DNA of 34,408 nucleotides, from assembly GCF_007556585.1 (NCBI RefSeq), contig NZ_VJNA01000028.1:1-34408 (forward strand). Direction: 5' to 3'. Positions within the stretch are counted from its first letter, which is position 1; every line of letters begins with the position of its first letter. Of this stretch, positions 1 to 8,232 are shown piece by piece. The translations under genes were made by a program, and so were the position numbers. Source of the stretch: Tepidimonas aquatica (GTDB lineage: Bacteria; Pseudomonadota; Gammaproteobacteria; Burkholderiales; Burkholderiaceae_C). The notes under the pieces are model-generated. The model worked only from the letters and a program-made list of their open reading frames with translations, did not search any database and was not told where the DNA came from.

Positions 1-91
1 CCCACAGCGAGGGGTACTCGCTCCGGTGCTCTTGCACCATGCGCACGGCGCGCTCGCGGACCTCGGGTGAGAATTTCGATGTCTTGTTCAT
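1..91 (-). CDS. IS3-family transposase OrfA, N-terminal 30 residues
   Basis: Minus-strand translation from the ATG at 89-91 gives [20 protein letters not shown] followed by [10 protein letters not shown], then the window ends. This is the familiar start of IS3-family OrfA proteins, which carry a helix-turn-helix that binds the element ends; OrfA and OrfB together form the transposase through programmed frameshifting. Only the first part of the helix-turn-helix is visible, so activity cannot be judged. The gene runs away from the interrupted icmF remnant. Confidence 0.85.
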   Translation of the reverse strand, partial: MNKTSKFSPEVRERAVRMVQEHRSEYPSLW

Positions 92-141
92 GGCTCCATC
101 TTCTCAAGAGTTGGAGCCTCCTCAAAACCCGGGGCGGTTCA
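1..141 (-). mobile_element. IS3-family insertion sequence, terminal part only
   Basis: The element enters from the left edge and its outer end lies near position 141. Read on the minus strand, that end begins TGAACCGCCCCGGG, which resembles terminal inverted repeats of IS3-family elements, and about 50 bases later the first transposase frame starts. Right of 141 the sequence becomes icmF coding sequence at once, with no spacer. The other end of the element and the target duplication are outside the window. The exact boundary is inferred from the TGA-type terminus and the start of icmF homology, and could be off by a few bases. Confidence 0.8.
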
Positions 142-1298
142 GCGAGCCCACCGACACCGAAGTCGCCAAAATCAAAGCATGGGTGCTGGCCAACGTGCGC
201 GGCACCGTGCAGGCGGACATCCTGAAGGAAGACCAGGGGCAAAACACCTGCATCTTCTCCACCGAGTTCAGCCTCAAGGTGATGGGCGACATCCAGGAGT
301 ACTTCGTCCACCACAACGTGCGCAACTTCTACTCGGTGTCGATCAGCGGCTACCACATCGCCGAAGCGGGCGCCAACCCGATCAGCCAACTGGCCTTCAC
401 GCTGGCCAACGGTTTCACCTACGTGGAAGCGTACCTGGCGCGCGGCATGCACATCGACGACTTCGCGCCCAACCTGAGCTTTTTCTTCAGCAACGGCATG
501 GATCCCGAGTACACCGTGCTGGGCCGCGTGGCGCGGCGCATCTGGGCCGTGGCCATGCGCGACAAATACGGTGCCAACGAACGCAGCCAAAAGCTCAAGT
601 ACCACATCCAAACCAGCGGCCGCTCGTTGCACGCACAGGAAATCGCCTTCAACGACATCCGCACCACGCTGCAGGCGCTCATTGCCATCTACGACAACTG
701 CAACAGCCTGCACACCAACGCTTACGACGAAGCCATCACCACGCCCACCGAAGACTCGGTGCGCCGCGCCATGGCCATCCAGCTCATCATCAACAAGGAG
801 TGGGGGTTGGCCAAAAACGAAAACCCGAACCAGGGCGCGTTCATCATCGAGGAGCTGACCGAGCTCGTCGAGGAGGCGGTGCTGGCCGAGTTCGAGCGCA
901 TCGCCGAGCGCGGTGGCGTGCTGGGCGCGATGGAAACCGGCTACCAGCGCAGCAAGATCCAGGACGAGAGCATGCACTACGAGATGCTCAAGCACACCGG
1001 CGAGCTGCCCATCATCGGCGTCAACACGTTCCGCAACCCGCACGGCGACCCCATCCCCGAATCGCTGGAGCTGGCCCGCTCCACCGAGGAAGAAAAGCAG
1101 TCGCAACTGCAGCGGCTGCAGGCGTTCCACGCCCGCCACGCGCACGAGGCCCCAGCGATGCTGCAGCGCCTCAAAGACGCCGTCATCGACAACCGCAACG
1201 TTTTCGAGGTGCTGATGGACGCGGTGCGTTGCTGCTCGCTGGGGCAGATCACCCAGGCGCTGTTCGAAGTCGGCGGCCAGTACCGGCGCAACATGTGA
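142..1298 (+). pseudogene. icmF: icmF 3' remnant (isobutyryl-CoA mutase fused), cut by IS3-family element
   Basis: About 385 codons of the C-terminal mutase domain of IcmF, the fusion of a B12-binding domain, a MeaB-like GTPase chaperone and a mutase of roughly 1,090 residues that interconverts isobutyryl-CoA and n-butyryl-CoA. Visible mutase signatures include the barrel segment around [16 protein letters not shown], the active-site stretch [11 protein letters not shown], and [15 protein letters not shown]. The B12-binding domain, the GTPase domain and the first part of the mutase are absent. The frame can be read back to an ATG at 39, but codons before 142 are antisense to the IS transposase start and are not native. 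The 5' part may lie on the other side of the element. Without it the product cannot bind cobalamin in the normal way, so loss of function is expected. Confidence 0.85.
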
Positions 1299-1347
1299 TG
1301 GCACCAGTGGCACCTGCGCCGGCAGCGCGCGCCGCTACAGTGGCGGG

Positions 1348-2277
1348 GTGAACCGCTCTGCCTCGACCGCCCCGGGCGCCGCGCCCGGCCATGGCAACGC
1401 CCGCAGCATCGCCGCCATGCTGGTGGCGGTAGCGTTTTTCGCGCTGATGGATGTGGTGCTCAAGCTGCTGGGGCAGCACTACCCGGCCGTCCAGGTTGCC
1501 GCGCTGCGCGGCTGGACCGCGCTGCCACTGGTGCTGGCCTACCTGGCAGCGCGGCGCAGTTGGGCGCATGTGTGGCGCGTGCGCTGGCCGCTGCACGCGC
1601 TGCGGGGCGTGCTGGCCGTGGTGATGCTGACCAGCTTCACCTGGAGCCTGCAGACGCTGCCGCTGGCCAACGCGTACACGCTGTTTTTCGTGGCGCCGCT
1701 GCTGATCACGCTGCTGGCCATTCCCCTGCTGGGCGAGCGCGTGCCGCGCGCGCACCTGGGCAGCGTGGTGGCGGGGTTGGTGGGCGTGGTCATCGCGCTG
1801 CGGCCGGTGCCAGGGGCCTTTTTGGGTTGGGCGGGGCTGGCGGTGCTGCTCAGCGCCGCGTGCTACGCGGCCTCGGTGGTGCTGGGGCGGCTGGCGTGCC
1901 GCACCGACGCCCCCGACAGCCTGGTGTGGTGGTCGATGGTGGCGCTGGCCGTGGGCGGCACCGCGTTGGCCTGGCCCCACTGGCAGCCGGTGCAGGCGCA
2001 GCACGCCGGCTTGCTGGTGGCGCTGGCCGTCACCGGTTTCATCGCGCAATTGGCCATCACCGAGGCGTTTCGCCACGGCCAAGCCAGCGCCGTGGCGCCG
2101 TTCGAATACAGCGCGCTGCTGTGGGGCGTGGCGCTGGACGCGCTGCTGTGGCGGGTGTGGCCCGACGGCTACACGCTGCTGGGCGCGGCGGTCATCGTGG
2201 CCGCGGGCCTGTACCTGCTGCGCCACGAGCGGCTGCACGCCCAGCGCGACGTGCACACCGGCACCCCCCACCCCTGA
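1348..2277 (+). CDS. EamA-family (DMT superfamily) membrane exporter
   Basis: A 309-residue, very hydrophobic protein with about ten predicted membrane helices arranged as two EamA repeats, the layout of the drug/metabolite transporter superfamily. A short polar N-terminus precedes the first helix (IAAMLVAVAFFALMDVVLKL). The first repeat holds the typical LPLANAYTLFFVAPLL segment with a GER motif in the following helix; the second repeat has the matching AVAPFEYSALLWGV segment. Family members export amino acids, nucleotides or other metabolites through the inner membrane, and the substrate cannot be read here. The start is GTG. A TACAGT hexamer at 1336-1341 ends seven bases before it, so the transcript may be leaderless. 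The gene converges with the cyclo-ligase gene. Confidence 0.8.
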   Translation: MNRSASTAPGAAPGHGNARSIAAMLVAVAFFALMDVVLKLLGQHYPAVQVAALRGWTALPLVLAYLAARRSWAHVWRVRWPLHALRGVLAVVMLTSFTWSLQTLPLANAYTLFFVAPLLITLLAIPLLGERVPRAHLGSVVAGLVGVVIALRPVPGAFLGWAGLAVLLSAACYAASVVLGRLACRTDAPDSLVWWSMVALAVGGTALAWPHWQPVQAQHAGLLVALAVTGFIAQLAITEAFRHGQASAVAPFEYSALLWGVALDALLWRVWPDGYTLLGAAVIVAAGLYLLRHERLHAQRDVHTGTPHP

Positions 2278-2304
2278 GGTTGCCCGCAGGCCGCGGACCT
2301 TGGC

Positions 2305-2943
2305 TCAGTCCTCCGTCACCGGCCACGCCACACCCTGATCGGTCAGGATCGCGTCCAGCGGCACATCGTGCGGCCCCGGTTGCAGCCAAGGCACGAAGGC
2401 GCAGGCGTAGGCCAGGCCCACCGTCACCGGGCGTGGCTGCAGCGCGGCCAGCGTGCGGTCGTAAAACCCGCCGCCGTACCCCAAGCGGTAGCCCGCCGGG
2501 CCATAGCCGACGCAGGGCACGAACAGCAGCGTGGGCTGCACCACCTCGGTGTCCTTGGGCTTGGGGATGCCGTAGGCGTCCTCTTCCATCGGACAGCCCG
2601 GGTACCAGACGTGAAAGCGCAGCGTCTTGGCCACCTTGTCGATGACCGGTAGCGCGATGCGACGACGCTGTCGCGCCACCCGCGCATCCTCGACGTCGGC
2701 CGCCTCCTGCCAACGGTGCAGTGCCGGCAGCGGGTCGAACTCGCCCTTGATTGGCCAGTAGGCCCCCACCACCGTGTCGTCGCGTCCGACCATCCACACC
2801 CGCATGACGCGCTGCAGGGCCTCGTTACGCGCCAGCCGGTCGCCCAAGCGCTCACGCTCGGCCACCAGTTTGCGCCGCCAATAGGCCTTGCGTTCAGCCG
2901 GGTCGTGCGGTTCAGGCTGGCGCGCGGGGTCAAGCTTGTCCAT
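2305..2943 (-). CDS. ygfA: 5-formyltetrahydrofolate cyclo-ligase (MTHFS family)
   Basis: A 212-residue protein of the 5-formyl-THF cyclo-ligase family, which converts 5-formyl-THF to 5,10-methenyl-THF with ATP and returns folate to the active pool. The basic N-terminal motif (AYWRRKLVAERERL) matches the nucleotide/folate-binding region, and near the C-terminus GYGGGFYDRTLA is the family signature. The start at 2943 is preferred because GAGGG stands five bases upstream; an in-frame ATG at 2955 is the alternative. Its start region overlaps the start of the divergent transglycosylase, so its promoter must lie inside that gene. The reading frame stays open for about 100 more bases upstream, but those residues antisense the transglycosylase signal peptide. 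A role in one-carbon supply with metF at 27714-28550 is inferred. Confidence 0.88.
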   Translation of the reverse strand: MDKLDPARQPEPHDPAERKAYWRRKLVAERERLGDRLARNEALQRVMRVWMVGRDDTVVGAYWPIKGEFDPLPALHRWQEAADVEDARVARQRRRIALPVIDKVAKTLRFHVWYPGCPMEEDAYGIPKPKDTEVVQPTLLFVPCVGYGPAGYRLGYGGGFYDRTLAALQPRPVTVGLAYACAFVPWLQPGPHDVPLDAILTDQGVAWPVTED

Positions 2944-2953
2944 AATCACCCTC

Positions 2954-4954
2954 ATGGCTGGCTGCTGGGTTCGCTCCATCTTAACCGCGTGCCGCGCCGC
3001 GCTCGTGGGCTTGGTGGGTGCGGTGTGGCTGGCCGCCCACGCCACGCCCCCCGATGACGACGCGGTGCGCCAGGCGCTGCTGGCGATGCGCGACGCCGCC
3101 GCCCGCGGTGACGTGGCCCGGCTGGACGCACTGCGCCCGCAGGTGCACGGTGACCTGACCGAGCCGCTGGCCGATTACTGGTGGATGCGCGCCCAGCTCG
3201 ACCGTGCCAACCCCGCCGACGTACGCGCGGTGCTGCAGCGCTGGAGCGGCACCTACTGGGAAGACCGGCTGCGCAACGACTGGCTGCGCGTGCTGGGCGC
3301 GCGCGCCGATTGGGACACGCTGCTGACCGAAGCCGGCGCCTACCGCATGAACGACGACGCCGAGGTGCGCTGTTATGTGGCGCTGGCGCGGCTGGAGCGT
3401 GGCTTGGCGCCGCCGCAAGAGCTCGCCCCGGTGGTGCAGCAGGCCTGGCTGGCGCAGCGCAACGCCGAGCCAGGTTGCGCCCAGGCCGCCGGGCGGCTGA
3501 TCGCCATCGGCGCGCTGCCGGCCGAGGTCGCGTGGCAGCGCGCGCGCCTGGGCGTGGAGGCCGGCCGGCTGGCGGTGGCGACCCAAGCCGTCGCGTTGCT
3601 GGAGCCGGCCTGGGTACCGGTGGTGCAACAGGCCTACAACCAGCCGCAGCGCTACCTGGACGACAAAGTGACCGCGGTGCGCCAGCGCACCAAAGAGGTC
3701 GTCACGTTGGCGCTGATCCGGCTGGCCAGCCTCGACCCCCAGGCGGCCGCGGACGAGGCCCAGCACCTGCGCTGGCGCGCCCAGCTCACGCCGCAGGAGC
3801 GCGGCTGGGTGTGGGGCGCGATTGGGCGGCGTGCCGCGCTGCGGCTGGACGGCCAAGCGCTGTCGTACTTCGAGCGCACGTGGGAGGTGGAGCTGCCGGC
3901 TGAATGGCGCGCGTGGCACGTGCGCGCGGCGCTGCGCGCGCAGGCCTGGCCCGTGGTGCTGCGCGCCATCGAGCGGTTGCCGGCGGCACGGCAGGAGGAG
4001 GCGGTGTGGACCTACTGGCGCGCGCACGCCCTGCAGGCCACCGGTCAACCCGAGCAGGCGCGCGCGCTGCTGCAGCGCGTGGCGGGGCCCGAAGGCTTTT
4101 ATGAACAACTGGCGCTGGAAGCCCGGGGCCAGCCCGTGACCTTGCCCGCCACACCGCCGCCCCCCACCGCCGACGAAGCCGCCACGGTGCGCGCCAACAG
4201 CGGGCTGCAGCGGGCGCTGCGGCTCATCGAGTGGGGCCTGCGCAACGAGGGTGTGCGCGAATGGCACTACGAAGTCGCGCTGCACACGCCGGGCGGGCTG
4301 CCCGAGCGTCTGCTGCTGGCCGCGGCCGCCTGGGCGTGCGAGCGCGCCGTGTGGGACCGCTGCATCAACACCAGCAGCCGCACGCGCCAGCAGGTCGACG
4401 TGGCGCAGCGCTACCCCATGCCGCTGCGCGACCTGGTGGAGCCGCGCGCGCAGACCGTGGGGCTCGACCCCGCCTACGTCTACGGCCTGATCCGGCAGGA
4501 AAGCCGCTTCGTCACCGACGCGCGCTCCGCCGTCGGCGCCAGCGGGCTGATGCAGGTCATGCCCGCCACGGCGCGCTGGACGGCGCGCAAAATCGGCCTG
4601 CAGGGCTTCGAGCCACAGCACCTGCACGACCCCAGCACCAACGTCACCATCGGCACCGCGTACCTGAAGCTGGCGCTGGACGAGTTCGAAGGCTCGATCC
4701 CGTTGGCCGCAGCGGCCTACAACGCCGGCCCGGGACGCGCGCGCCAGTGGCGTCAAGGCCCGGTGCTGCCGGCGCCCATTTGGATCGAAAATATCCCCTT
4801 CGACGAGACACGGGACTACGTCCAGCGGGTGGTGGCCAACACCGTGGTGTACGCCGCTCGGTTGACCGGGCAGCCCCAACGGCCCTCCGAGCGGCTGGCG
4901 CCGATCGGGCCGCGGCTGACCACGGCGCGCGGCTTCGACCCCAGCATGCCGTGA
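2954..4954 (+). CDS. slt: Soluble lytic murein transglycosylase (Slt type)
   Basis: A 666-residue periplasmic enzyme that cleaves the MurNAc-GlcNAc bond of peptidoglycan to leave 1,6-anhydro-MurNAc ends. Residues 1-30 form a signal peptide ending WLAAHA. Residues of roughly 30-480 are an alpha-helical superhelix as in Slt70. The C-terminal SLT domain has the catalytic glutamate at residue 516 in GLIRQESRF, then GASGLMQVMPATA and AAAYNAGPGRARQW, all diagnostic. The start at 2954 is chosen because it gives a clean signal peptide; the frame is open further upstream but that part antisenses the cyclo-ligase gene. CATAAT at 2941-2946 ends seven bases before the ATG, which suggests a leaderless or nearly leaderless mRNA. 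The 1,6-anhydro products link it to AnmK at 22496. Confidence 0.9.
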   Translation: MAGCWVRSILTACRAALVGLVGAVWLAAHATPPDDDAVRQALLAMRDAAARGDVARLDALRPQVHGDLTEPLADYWWMRAQLDRANPADVRAVLQRWSGTYWEDRLRNDWLRVLGARADWDTLLTEAGAYRMNDDAEVRCYVALARLERGLAPPQELAPVVQQAWLAQRNAEPGCAQAAGRLIAIGALPAEVAWQRARLGVEAGRLAVATQAVALLEPAWVPVVQQAYNQPQRYLDDKVTAVRQRTKEVVTLALIRLASLDPQAAADEAQHLRWRAQLTPQERGWVWGAIGRRAALRLDGQALSYFERTWEVELPAEWRAWHVRAALRAQAWPVVLRAIERLPAARQEEAVWTYWRAHALQATGQPEQARALLQRVAGPEGFYEQLALEARGQPVTLPATPPPPTADEAATVRANSGLQRALRLIEWGLRNEGVREWHYEVALHTPGGLPERLLLAAAAWACERAVWDRCINTSSRTRQQVDVAQRYPMPLRDLVEPRAQTVGLDPAYVYGLIRQESRFVTDARSAVGASGLMQVMPATARWTARKIGLQGFEPQHLHDPSTNVTIGTAYLKLALDEFEGSIPLAAAAYNAGPGRARQWRQGPVLPAPIWIENIPFDETRDYVQRVVANTVVYAARLTGQPQRPSERLAPIGPRLTTARGFDPSMP

Positions 4955-4999
4955 ACGGACAGGTCCCGTGCCATCATCCCACAACGCCGTGAGGACACC

Positions 5000-5956
5000 A
5001 TGAAGAAAGTGCTCGTGCTGGGCGGCACCGGATTCGTCGGCCGCCACGTTTGTGAACACCTCAACCGCCTGGGCGTGCGCGCCACCGTGCCCACGCGCCA
5101 TCCCGAGCACGCCAAGGCCGTGCAAACGCTGCCGATGGTGGACGTCATCCACACTGACGTGCACCACGACCGCTGCCTCGAGTGTCTGCTGCGCGGCCAC
5201 GATGCGGTGGTCAACCTGATCGCCATCCTGCACGGCAGCGCGCACCAGTTCGAGCAGGTGCACGTCGCGCTGCCGCAGCGCGTCGCCGAAGCCATGCTGG
5301 CCGCTGGTGTGCCGCGGCTCGTGCACGTCAGCGCGTTGGGGGCCGACCCCCACGGCCCTTCGCGCTACCTGCGCAGCAAGGGCGAAGGCGAAGCGGCGCT
5401 GCGGGCCATGGCCTCGGCCGGGCTGCAACTGACGGTGCTGCGCCCCAGCGCCATTTTCGGGGCGGAAGACCGCTTCCTCAACCTGTTTGCCCGGCTGCAG
5501 CGCACCCTGCCCCTGGTGCCGCTGGCCGGCGCCGACGCCAAGTTCCAGCCGGTGTGGGTGGGCGACGTGGCCCAGGCCATCGTGACCTGCCTGCAGCGCC
5601 CCGATACCGTCGGCCACACCTACGAGGCCGTCGGGCCGGAGGTCTGGACCCTGGCGGAGCTGGTGCGGCTGGCGGGACGGCTCAGCGGCCACGAGCGCCC
5701 GGTCATCCCGTTGCCGCGGGCGCTCGGGTATTTCCTGGCGCTGCTGATGGAGCTGCTGCCGGGCGAGCCGCTGTTCACCACCGACAACCTGCGCTCGATG
5801 GAAGTGCCCAACGTGGCCAGCGGCACCTTGCCCACGCTGGCCGCGCTCGGGCTGCAGCCGGCTGCGGTGGAACCGGAGGCGGCGCGTTACCTGGACGACG
5901 ACGGCGCCGCCGACCCCTTGATCGACCTGCGCCGCACCGCGCACCTGCGGCGCTGA
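5000..5956 (+). CDS. NDUFA9-like NAD(P)-binding protein (atypical SDR)
   Basis: A 318-residue Rossmann-fold protein of the extended/atypical short-chain dehydrogenase group, usually annotated as complex I NDUFA9 subunit family. The dinucleotide-binding motif GGTGFVGRHV is at residues 8-17, followed by VVNLIAILHG and LVHVSALGADP in the positions of the fold's later strands. SKGEGE takes the place of the classical YxxxK region, and LTVLRPSAIFG is the typical substrate-side strand. A GAGGA ribosome-binding site precedes the ATG. It lies 45 bases after slt on the same strand and may be cotranscribed. Whether bacterial members act with complex I, in quinone metabolism, or as a reductase cannot be decided here. 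Confidence 0.82.
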   Translation: MKKVLVLGGTGFVGRHVCEHLNRLGVRATVPTRHPEHAKAVQTLPMVDVIHTDVHHDRCLECLLRGHDAVVNLIAILHGSAHQFEQVHVALPQRVAEAMLAAGVPRLVHVSALGADPHGPSRYLRSKGEGEAALRAMASAGLQLTVLRPSAIFGAEDRFLNLFARLQRTLPLVPLAGADAKFQPVWVGDVAQAIVTCLQRPDTVGHTYEAVGPEVWTLAELVRLAGRLSGHERPVIPLPRALGYFLALLMELLPGEPLFTTDNLRSMEVPNVASGTLPTLAALGLQPAAVEPEAARYLDDDGAADPLIDLRRTAHLRR

Positions 5957-5985
5957 GTGCCGGCGCAGCCATTCCCCCCAAAATT

Positions 5986-6327
5986 GCGCCAGGCCTCCTC
6001 GTTCAGCGGCGACGGCAGCTTGCGCCCCATCTTGACCATCATGTCCATGTTGAGGGTGTACAGGTACAGCCCGTCGGGGCGTTCCACCAACGACACACGG
6101 CACGGCATGTAGGCCGACATGGCCGGACTGAAGTCCGCCATACGGCGTGCGATCGTGGAGTTGCAAAACTGGTAAATCGTCAGCACCGGTTCCTTCTTGC
6201 CCGAACGCGCTTCCAACTCCTTCGACAGCGGCAGCGTGCCAACATCGCGGATGTTGTGCTCGGTGGCCACCATCTTGATGATTTGCTCGACCTCGGCGAC
6301 GGTCCGACCGCCATCCTGTCGATCGTG
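5986..6327 (-). pseudogene. DUF302-family gene, decayed at both ends
   Basis: The minus strand encodes a clear DUF302-type core: TVAEVEQIIKMVATEHNIR, then LTIYQFCNSTIARRMADFSP, YMPCRVSLVERPDG and LNMDMMVKMGRKLPSPLNEE. The conserved reading ends at EEAWR near 5986. Beyond it the frame only antisenses the 3' end of the preceding gene, so the native C-terminus is lost. On the N-terminal side homology continues upstream of the ATG at 6273 to about 6300 but meets a TGA at 6328-6330 with no start codon between. A well-placed ATG-ATG with GGGAGG upstream (around 6340) is one frame away, which fits a frameshift. DUF302 proteins are small and poorly understood. The divergent CsoR-like gene was probably its regulator. 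A short functional protein from 6273 cannot be fully excluded. Confidence 0.7.
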
Positions 6328-6423
6328 TCAGCATCATCACGCACCCCTCGCCTCCCGGTGGGGCTTTGCGAAAAATCAAACGCTGCCCGCAGCGTAAGGG
6401 GATAGAGCCCGCCATGTCATCTT

Positions 6424-6453
6424 GTTGTACCCTCGGGGGCAGATTGTTCACAA
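6424..6453 (-). promoter_or_regulatory. Candidate promoter/operator for the DUF302 remnant, in the csoR-like intergenic region
   Basis: On the minus strand TTGTGA (6448-6453) and GTACAA (6425-6430) are 17 bases apart and could act as -35 and -10. The spacer contains CTGCCCCCGAGGGTAC, a G/C tract flanked by TAC-like bases, which is the general look of CsoR/RcnR-family operators. A second imperfect palindrome (ATTGT, seven bases, ACAAT) covers 6443-6459. The remaining 6330-6563 region shows nothing else I can assign. The assignment is by eye and by context. Confidence 0.35.
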
Positions 6454-6563
6454 CACAATGCCGGCGCAAGCGCCCAGCGGCGTCGCCGACGACCACGCAA
6501 ACGCCGGTTTTTTTGGCACACTGCCGCGGTGTCCATTCGCACCCTGCCTTGGGGAACCACGAT

Positions 6564-6896
6564 ATGAGCGATCAGCCCTGCACCGGCTCTTGCAGCCCCG
6601 CCCCTCAACCCAGTGGTGTGGGCCATGGCGGCTCGCGCTACCGCAGCGAGCATCAACGCGACGTGGTCAACCGCTTGAAGCGCATCGAAGGCCAGGTGCG
6701 CGCGCTGATCGAGATGGTCGAAGCCGGGCGCCCTTGCGAGGACGTGGCGCAGCAAATGTCCGCCGCGCGCAAAGCCATGGACAAGGCATTTTTCCGCATG
6801 ATGGCGTGCTCGGTGATGGAGTCGGTCGCCGTGGCCGACGACGAGACGCTGCGCGAGGTTGAGCGCTCCACGCGCATCCTGGAAAAGTACGCCTGA
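6564..6896 (+). CDS. CsoR/RcnR/FrmR-family repressor with atypical sensor residues
   Basis: A 110-residue all-helical regulator of the CsoR family, which binds DNA as tetramers and is released by metal, aldehyde or persulfide. The core begins HQRDVVNRLKRIEGQVRALI, followed by PCEDVAQQMSAARKAMDKAF. The first sensor cysteine (PCEDV, CsoR Cys36 position) is present. By ungapped alignment the positions of CsoR His61 and Cys65 are Ser in ACSVMES, with a Cys one residue before the histidine position. An N-terminal tail of about 30 residues contains CTGSC. The canonical Cu(I) site is therefore missing, and a thiol/persulfide or other signal is possible but unproven. The ATG at 6564 gives the normal length. 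Its stop abuts the cca ATG, so the two genes are probably cotranscribed, and it diverges from the DUF302 remnant. Confidence 0.82.
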   Translation: MSDQPCTGSCSPAPQPSGVGHGGSRYRSEHQRDVVNRLKRIEGQVRALIEMVEAGRPCEDVAQQMSAARKAMDKAFFRMMACSVMESVAVADDETLREVERSTRILEKYA

Positions 6897-8216
6897 ATGC
6901 AAACCTACCTAGTGGGTGGTGCGGTGCGCGATGGCCTGCTGGGCCACTTTCACCGCGTGCACCGCCTGCCCGACGGCAGCGTGCACGCCGACCGCGACTG
7001 GGTGGTGGTGGGCGCCACGCCGCAGCAGATGGTCGAGCAAGGCTACCTGCCGGTCGGGCGCGACTTTCCGGTCTTTTTGCACCCGCACACGCGCGAAGAG
7101 TATGCGCTGGCGCGCACCGAGCGCAAGACCGCGCGGGGCTACCACGGCTTTGCCTTTTACGCCGCGCCCGACGTGACGCTGGAGCAGGACCTGGCGCGGC
7201 GCGACCTGACCATCAACGCCATGGCCGTGCCCGCCGAGGCGCTGCGCCCCGACGGCAGCTTTGACCCCGACGACCCGCGGCTGGTGGACCCCTACGGTGG
7301 CCGGCGCGACCTGGCCGCCAAGGTGCTGCGGCACGTCACCCCCGCCTTCGCCGAAGACCCGGTGCGCATCCTGCGCATCGCGCGCTTCGCCGCCCGCTGG
7401 CCCGACTTCAGCATTGCGCCCGAGACGCTGGCGCTGATGCAAACGATGGTGGCACGCGGCGAGGTGGACCACCTGGTGCCCGAGCGGGTGTGGCAGGAGC
7501 TGGCGCGCGGCCTGATGGAACAGCGCCCCAGCCGCATGTTCGAGGTGCTGCGCACCTGTGGGGCGCTGGCGCGTCTGCTGCCGGAGCTGGACCGTCTGTG
7601 GGGCGTGCCGCAACGGGCCGACCACCACCCCGAGGTCGACACCGGGGTGCACGTGATGATGGTGCTGGATATGGCCGCGCAGTTGCGCACACCGCTGGCG
7701 GTGCGCTGGGCCTGCCTGTGCCATGACCTGGGCAAGGGCACCACGCCGCCCGACGTGCTGCCGCGCCACCTCGGGCACGAAGGCCGCAGCGTGCAACTGG
7801 CGCGTCAGGTGGGCCGACGCTGGCGTGTACCACGCGAATGCCAGGAACTGGCCGACGTGGTGGCGCGCGAACACGGCAACATCCACCGCTGCGAGGCGCT
7901 CAGCCCGGCGGCCACGCTGCGGCTGCTGCAGCGCTGCGATGCGCTGCGCCGCCCCGAGCGCTTCGAGCAGGTGCTGCTGGCGTGCGAGTGCGATGCCCGC
8001 GGCCGGCTGCACCACACCGAAAGCCCCTACCCGCAGGCGGCGCACTTGCGCCGCGCGCTGCACGCGGCGTTGGCGGTGGACACGGCCGCCATCGCGCGCG
8101 ACGTGCAAGCGCGCCACCCGCAGGCGCGCGACCTGGGGCAGCGCATCGGCGCGGCCATCGACCACGCGCGCCAGCAGGCCATCGCGCAGGCGCTGGGTCA
8201 GCCGACCGTGGCGTGA
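6897..8216 (+). CDS. cca: Multifunctional CCA protein (tRNA nucleotidyltransferase with HD domain)
   Basis: A 439-residue class II CCA-adding enzyme that repairs or builds the 3' CCA of tRNAs. The N-terminal nucleotidyltransferase head has [13 protein letters not shown], then the catalytic DRDW (DxD), then [23 protein letters not shown], and [10 protein letters not shown] for nucleotide selection. Neck residues include [16 protein letters not shown]. The C-terminal HD domain has [12 protein letters not shown] and gives phosphohydrolase activity, as in gammaproteobacterial and betaproteobacterial enzymes. An insertion of about eleven residues (roughly [11 protein letters not shown]) sits just before DRDW compared with E. 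coli Cca. The ATG follows the regulator's TGA directly, with no gap. Confidence 0.93.
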   Translation: MQTYLVGGAVRDGLLGHFHRVHRLPDGSVHADRDWVVVGATPQQMVEQGYLPVGRDFPVFLHPHTREEYALARTERKTARGYHGFAFYAAPDVTLEQDLARRDLTINAMAVPAEALRPDGSFDPDDPRLVDPYGGRRDLAAKVLRHVTPAFAEDPVRILRIARFAARWPDFSIAPETLALMQTMVARGEVDHLVPERVWQELARGLMEQRPSRMFEVLRTCGALARLLPELDRLWGVPQRADHHPEVDTGVHVMMVLDMAAQLRTPLAVRWACLCHDLGKGTTPPDVLPRHLGHEGRSVQLARQVGRRWRVPRECQELADVVAREHGNIHRCEALSPAATLRLLQRCDALRRPERFEQVLLACECDARGRLHHTESPYPQAAHLRRALHAALAVDTAAIARDVQARHPQARDLGQRIGAAIDHARQQAIAQALGQPTVA

Positions 8217-8232
8217 CGCCCCCCGGCTGCGT

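Noticed and set aside
39-141. N-terminal extension of the mutase fragment back to an ATG at 39
   Set aside because: These codons are antisense to the start of the IS transposase, so they are a chance fusion and not part of icmF.
2981-6496. Open minus-strand frame of about 1,170 codons
   Set aside because: It runs antisense to slt and the NDUFA9-like gene and has the His/Gln/Arg/Gly-rich composition of an antisense frame in G/C-rich DNA. No family resemblance is seen.
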